Assembly: GCF_000239695.1 (NCBI RefSeq)
Contig: NZ_JH470338.1
Coordinates: forward strand, 686,328 to 750,327
Reading direction: 5' to 3'
DNA: 64,000 nucleotides
From: Actinomyces graevenitzii C83
GTDB taxonomy: Bacteria; Actinomycetota; Actinomycetes; Actinomycetales; Actinomycetaceae
The notes beneath the pieces are model-generated. The model was given only the letters and a program-made list of their open reading frames with translations. It searched no databases and had not been told where the DNA came from. Of the stretch, positions 60,365 to 64,000 are shown piece after piece. The stretch's first letter is position 1; the number at the start of each line of letters is the position of its first letter. The translations under genes were made by a program, and so were the position numbers.

Positions 60365-61557
60365 TGAACACTTCAACCCTGCGGGTAGGCGTAGTTGGTG
60401 TGGGGGCACGCTCCCACTTAGCTCTAAACGCCGAAAAAGGCCCAGTCAGCGCTAAGATCGTGGCCGCCTGTGAACCCAGCCCTCTGGCGCGGACGCGGGT
60501 AAGTCAGCGTCTAGAACGCGACCCAGACTCCCTAGTGCTAACCGAAAACCTGGGTGATTTCATTGCCGCTGACCTAGACATTGCCTTTGTCACCAGCCCC
60601 GATGACACCCACGCTGATATCACCTGCCAGCTACTCGAAGCCGGCGTGGCCGTGTACCTGGAAAAGCCGCTAGCTATCACTATGGAAGGCGCCACCCAGG
60701 TGCTGCGCACCGCCTATGAGACGGGCACAAAACTCTATGTGGGCCACAATATGCGCCATATGAATGTGGTTCGCGAAATGCGTGACATTATTCGCTCTGG
60801 CCGCATTGGTGAAGTAAAAACTATTTGGTGCCGCCACTTTGTGGGCACGGGCGGAGATTTCTATTTTAAAGACTGGCACGCCACACGCGAGCACGGCACC
60901 GGTTTACTACTACAAAAAGCTGCCCATGACATTGATGTAATGCATTGGCTAGCTAATTCCCACACCAATGATGTGGTGGCTATGGGTGATTTAATGGTTT
61001 ATAACCAGGTCACTGATCGAGCCGATAATTCTCACCTGCTTATGGGTGACTGGTTTGATAACAGCAATTGGCCGCCGCTATCACAAAAGGGTCTAAACCC
61101 AGTTATTGATGTGGAAGATGTTTCCATGATGCTTATGCGCATGGAGTCCGGGGTGCTGGCCTCTTACGAGCAGTGCCACTTCGCTCCCGATTATTGGCGT
61201 AATTACACGGTAATTGGCACCGAGGGGCGCATTGAAAACTTCGGTGACGGCGAGGGCGGTCACATTAAAATTTGGGATAAGCGCGTGCCTACATATTTTG
61301 ATCTCGACGGCGCCGAGCAGGTCCCGATTTTAGGTGACGCCGGCGGTCACAGCGACGCCGATCAGCTTACCGTAAATGAATTCATTAACTTTGTGGTTAA
61401 TGACAGCCCCACCGACACTTCCCCACTAGGAGCTTGGTATGCGGTGGCCGCCGGAATTTTAGCCACCGAGTCTTTACGCAACGGTTCAACTCCGCGCCGC
61501 GTGCCCCAGCTTGAGAGCGCATTAATTAAATACTTTAACAACAACCAAGTCGGTTAA
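60364..61557 (+). CDS. Gfo/Idh/MocA-family oxidoreductase
   Basis: This 397-residue NAD(P)-dependent oxidoreductase has VGVVGVGARS (Rossmann start), VAVYLEKPLAIT with the conserved EKP, and the C-terminal substrate domain with KAAHDIDVMHWL. Members oxidise sugars, inositols or their derivatives. The substrate is unknown. GAGAGG lies seven bases before ATG 60364, inside the ROK gene. It is followed by a sugar-binding protein gene 74 bp downstream. Confidence 0.87.
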   Translation: MNTSTLRVGVVGVGARSHLALNAEKGPVSAKIVAACEPSPLARTRVSQRLERDPDSLVLTENLGDFIAADLDIAFVTSPDDTHADITCQLLEAGVAVYLEKPLAITMEGATQVLRTAYETGTKLYVGHNMRHMNVVREMRDIIRSGRIGEVKTIWCRHFVGTGGDFYFKDWHATREHGTGLLLQKAAHDIDVMHWLANSHTNDVVAMGDLMVYNQVTDRADNSHLLMGDWFDNSNWPPLSQKGLNPVIDVEDVSMMLMRMESGVLASYEQCHFAPDYWRNYTVIGTEGRIENFGDGEGGHIKIWDKRVPTYFDLDGAEQVPILGDAGGHSDADQLTVNEFINFVVNDSPTDTSPLGAWYAVAAGILATESLRNGSTPRRVPQLESALIKYFNNNQVG

Positions 61558-61631
61558 AGACTTCATTTACGCTGCCGCGTGCAGCAATTGACCACCACAA
61601 TAACCACCACAATCAGGTAAAGGAGCCCACA

Positions 61632-62906
61632 ATGTTTACTCGCCGATCATTTCTAAGTGCCGCTGGCGCTTTAGCGGTTGCGGCCACTTTAGCGGCCTGC
61701 GGTAGCGACGACGCCGGTGACGGCGGCGCCCTAACCAAAGACACCAAGGCCGAGCTGACCTTAGCTTACTGGGACAAGAACCAGACCCCCACGGTCCAAG
61801 CCGGGGTTAAGGCCTTTAACGAAAAGTACCCCAACATCAAGGTGACCCTATCCTTGACTGCTTTCAAGGACTACTTCACCAAGCTGCGCACCCAGGCTGA
61901 AGGCGACAAGCTACCTGACGTGTTCTGGATGAACGGCCCCAACGCCAAGCTCTACGCCACCAACAACAAGCTGGCTGCCCTTGACGATCTTAAGGACGTG
62001 GACTGGTCTAAGTACCCCCGTGCCTTGGCCGATATCTACTCGGTTAAGTCCAAGCACTACGGCATCCCCAAGGATTACGACACCATTGCCGTGTGGGTTA
62101 ACAAGAAGCTGTTTGCCGCAGCCGGAGTGGAACTACCTAAGGCGGATTGGACCTGGGAGGACTTCCACAAGGCCGCTAAGGCCATTTCTGACTCAGGTAA
62201 GGCCTACGGCGTCGTCGGCGACGTAATTGGCGGCGGGCAGGAAACCTACTACAACACCATTGCCCAGGCCGGCGGCTACGTAATCAAGGACGGCAAGTCT
62301 GGTTACGGCCAGCCTGAGGCCATTAAGGGCCTAGAGATTTGGGCTGAGCTGATCAAGGACGGCTCTATGCCCAAGATTCAGGTTATGACTGACACTAAGC
62401 CTGACGACCTATTCAAGAATGACAAGGCCGCCATGTACTGGGCTGGTTCCTGGCAGGCCAACGTGTTCAAGACCGAGTACAAGGACACCGCTAACTTGCA
62501 GGTGGTGCCGCTACCTAAAGACAAGCAGCAGGGCAGCGTAATTCACGGCCTAGCCTATGTGGCCTCTGCTGGCTCCAAGCACCTGGCCGCCGCTAAGGCC
62601 CTGGTGGCAGTGATGGCTTCGAAGGAAGTTCAGGAAATTGAGGCCACTAACGGCACCGCTATCCCCGCTTACGAGGGCGCCGCTGAGAAGTGGACCAAGC
62701 TGGTTGAGGGCTGGGACCTGAAGGTTTACACCGACGCCGCCGAAAAGTACGCGGTAGCCTACCCGGTCTCGATTAACACCGCCGCTTGGAACAAGAAGGA
62801 AGTGGAGATTTTGGTGCCCGCCTTTGAGGGCAAGACTCCCGTTGCGCAGGCCGCTAAGCAGCTGGCCAGCGAAATGGATGCGTTGCTAGCCAAGGAAAAG
62901 CAGTAA
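61632..62906 (+). CDS. Extracellular sugar-binding lipoprotein of an ABC importer
   Basis: This 424-residue solute-binding protein has a signal peptide beginning MFTRRSFLSAAGALAV with twin arginines and a lipobox LAAC (Cys near 23), so it may be a Tat-exported lipoprotein. The rest matches family 1 extracellular sugar-binding proteins: VTLSLTAFKDYFTKLRTQ, LPDVFWMNGPN, AMYWAGSWQANVF. AAAGGAG lies six bases before ATG. The Lys/Ala-rich, C-ending codons suggest strong expression. The sugar is unknown. Confidence 0.9.
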   Translation: MFTRRSFLSAAGALAVAATLAACGSDDAGDGGALTKDTKAELTLAYWDKNQTPTVQAGVKAFNEKYPNIKVTLSLTAFKDYFTKLRTQAEGDKLPDVFWMNGPNAKLYATNNKLAALDDLKDVDWSKYPRALADIYSVKSKHYGIPKDYDTIAVWVNKKLFAAAGVELPKADWTWEDFHKAAKAISDSGKAYGVVGDVIGGGQETYYNTIAQAGGYVIKDGKSGYGQPEAIKGLEIWAELIKDGSMPKIQVMTDTKPDDLFKNDKAAMYWAGSWQANVFKTEYKDTANLQVVPLPKDKQQGSVIHGLAYVASAGSKHLAAAKALVAVMASKEVQEIEATNGTAIPAYEGAAEKWTKLVEGWDLKVYTDAAEKYAVAYPVSINTAAWNKKEVEILVPAFEGKTPVAQAAKQLASEMDALLAKEKQ

Positions 62907-62927
62907 ACCTGCTAGCTAGCAAATAAT

Positions 62928-63006
62928 GGTGGGTGGCATTTAGTAGCGCCCTTAGTGAAAGCTAGATTCACTAGGGCCGCCCTCCCCTACTTAAATGCCA
63001 CCCACC
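62928..63006 (+). promoter_or_regulatory. Intercistronic stem-loop between binding-protein and permease genes
   Basis: A 15-bp outer stem (62928-62942 with 62992-63006) and a 10-bp inner stem (around 62950-62960 with 62967-62976) form a branched hairpin without a T run. Such structures in ABC operons protect the upstream mRNA and lower expression of the permease genes. Confidence 0.65.
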
Positions 63007-63044
63007 GCCTATTACTTATATGCATTAGTTACCGGTGAGTGAAT

Positions 63045-63560
63045 ATGAAAACTGCTAAAGCACCTAACGCTAAGGTGGCTAGGCCGGTTAAAGGTAAAGG
63101 TGGCATCTGGCCCTGGCTGTTTGTAGCCCCACTACTTAGCGGTGTAGCTATCTTCTACTACTACCCTATTATCAAAAACTTCTACCTGTCTTTTACTAGG
63201 TCTGATGCTTTTGGTGGCTCTGCTAAATGGGTTGGTTTAGAAAACTACACGGACCTGTTTAACCGCCCTGATTTAGCCTCGGCTACTATCAACACAATTA
63301 TCTACACCCTGGCAGTGGTGGCCTCGATTATCATCTCTGTGCTGATCGCAGCCTTAATTGAGCTACCGGGGCTACGCGGGGTGCGGTTTTATCGCACCGT
63401 GTTCTTTATGCCTTATCTGGCCATGCCAATCGCGGTCAGCCAGGTTTGGAAGATCATTTTCAACGGTAACTTTGGCCTGTTTAACCAGATGCTTAAAGGT
63501 TTGGGGGTAAGTAACCCACCCTACTGGCTATCCACCCCTGGCTTTGCTGGCTCTTCATAA
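63045..63560 (+). pseudogene. Sugar ABC permease (MalF-type), truncated by an insertion sequence
   Basis: The gene encodes the first 168 or so residues of a permease usually near 290-300: a basic start, WPWLFVAPLLSGVAIFYYYPIIKNFYLSF, and helices to the FYRTVFFMPYLAMPIAVSQVWKIIF segment. It stops after STPGFA, where the insertion sequence begins at 63549; the last four codons before TAA come from the element. The EAA loop that contacts the ATPase is lost, so importer function should be gone. GGTGAG precedes ATG 63045. Confidence 0.88.
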
Positions 63561-64000
63561 TTGAGGGTGTAGTTGGGGTCTGAATCCTCCGGTTTCGAGG
63601 AGGCAGCGGGCGATGTAGTTGGTGAGGTTGCGGAACCCAAGAGCGGATCCGCGTAGATGTTCAAGGCGCCCGTTGATAGCTTCGGTAGGGCCATTGGAGG
63701 TGTGGGGATGATCGAAGTAGGCCAGGATGTCCCTGGATCGGCGTTTGAGTGTCCTGCCCAGCGTAATGAGCTCTCTCAGACCCCTCGGTACACGCGTGCA
63801 GGTCAGTGTATTAATTTCGGCTTGCATCATGGCCTTGCCCGCAGCCGTGTCGGGCGCGCGGTAGGCATCAATGATGTTCTGGTAGGCACTCCAAGTGACC
63901 TCGAGTGCGACGTGGCAATCGCTGGCGAACAGGTCGAGTAGTTGGTGCTGCTGACGCGGCGTGAGCAGGCAAGGATCGTGGGTGTGGTTAAACCATTCCC
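63549..64000. mobile_element. ISL3-family insertion sequence, one end (partial)
   Basis: The element's end GGCTCTTCATAATTGAGGGT resembles ISL3-family terminal repeats such as those of corynebacterial IS31831. It lies directly on the interrupted permease codons. The 8 bases before it, GCTTTGCT at 63541-63548, are the expected target duplication. The other end is beyond the window. Confidence 0.85.
63555..64000 (-). CDS. ISL3-family transposase, C-terminal part (partial)
   Basis: The frame is open across the window edge and gives the last 147 residues. The conserved block SNGPTEAINGRLEHLRGSALGF carries the catalytic Glu of the DDE triad and the family's closing NxxNYIARCLLETGG-like segment. 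The stop codon lies only six bases from the element's end, as in other ISL3 members. The catalytic Asp residues lie outside the window. It should be intact as far as seen. Confidence 0.88.
   Translation of the reverse strand, partial: EWFNHTHDPCLLTPRQQHQLLDLFASDCHVALEVTWSAYQNIIDAYRAPDTAAGKAMMQAEINTLTCTRVPRGLRELITLGRTLKRRSRDILAYFDHPHTSNGPTEAINGRLEHLRGSALGFRNLTNYIARCLLETGGFRPQLHPQL

Noticed and set aside
1-64000. tRNA, rRNA, SRP RNA or tmRNA genes
   Set aside because: No convincing cloverleaf, T-loop or rRNA sequence was found by eye on either strand; a covariance-model scan would be decisive.

Overview
The window reads as a chromosomal segment of a moderately high-GC actinobacterium, most likely of the Actinomycetaceae type; I cannot name the species. 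Pointers are the parE / DUF7455 / primary sigma factor block, a polyprenyl synthase - PASTA kinase - class II DAHP synthase - acyltransferase block in an order also seen in mycobacteria and corynebacteria, GlgA/GlgC of the corynebacterial type, the MetP/MetS importer pair, a PPi-type phosphofructokinase and an ileS T-box with a very short stem I. No rRNA, tRNA or CRISPR array was seen.

Layout. 1-12.0 kb: information processing and central metabolism (parE, primary sigma factor, universal stress protein, prenyl synthase, Ser/Thr kinase, DAHP synthase, PPi-PFK, acyltransferase, exonuclease/GIY-YIG protein, receiver protein). 12.2-22.4 kb: superoxide dismutase, FKBP lipoprotein, Fe-S carrier, ABC-F ATPase, PTS EIIBCA, rRNA methyltransferase, SPFH/NfeD pair, lone ABC ATPase. 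22.5-25.3 kb: divergent glgA and glgC. 25.4-35.4 kb: DUF1963, SixA, SDR, HIT, DtxR-VKOR, HAD, MetPS, aldo-keto reductase, Cof hydrolase, TauE. 35.5-38.1 kb: two tandem GpsA-like genes with a carbohydrate-kinase remnant between them. 38.2-53.6 kb: ftsY, ndk, a tandem array of four paralogous membrane proteins, folC, ileS with its T-box, valS, fadD. 53.9-58.7 kb: rsgA and an ABC export operon led by a 35-residue peptide gene and a helical-repeat protein. 59.1-64.0 kb: a ROK-regulated sugar locus whose permease gene is cut by an ISL3-family insertion sequence running off the window.

How parts work together. glgA and glgC make glycogen from ADP-glucose; the PTS brings in sugar and PPi-PFK carries it on through glycolysis. 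MetP/MetS form one importer. VKOR (disulfide formation) overlaps a DtxR-type metal regulator. The four paralogues have a predicted exported domain with two conserved cysteines, so they could be substrates of such a disulfide system (inference). Many genes here start 6-7 bases after a -10-like hexamer and lack a Shine-Dalgarno sequence, which suggests abundant leaderless transcription; others have good GGAG-type sites.

The most promising candidates for undescribed biology are the peptide / helical-repeat / ABC operon (54.9-58.8 kb), the A-B-B-A paralogue array between folC and ndk (40.1-43.0 kb), and the beta-helix-like segment inserted in the N-terminus of the primary sigma factor (2.5-2.7 kb).
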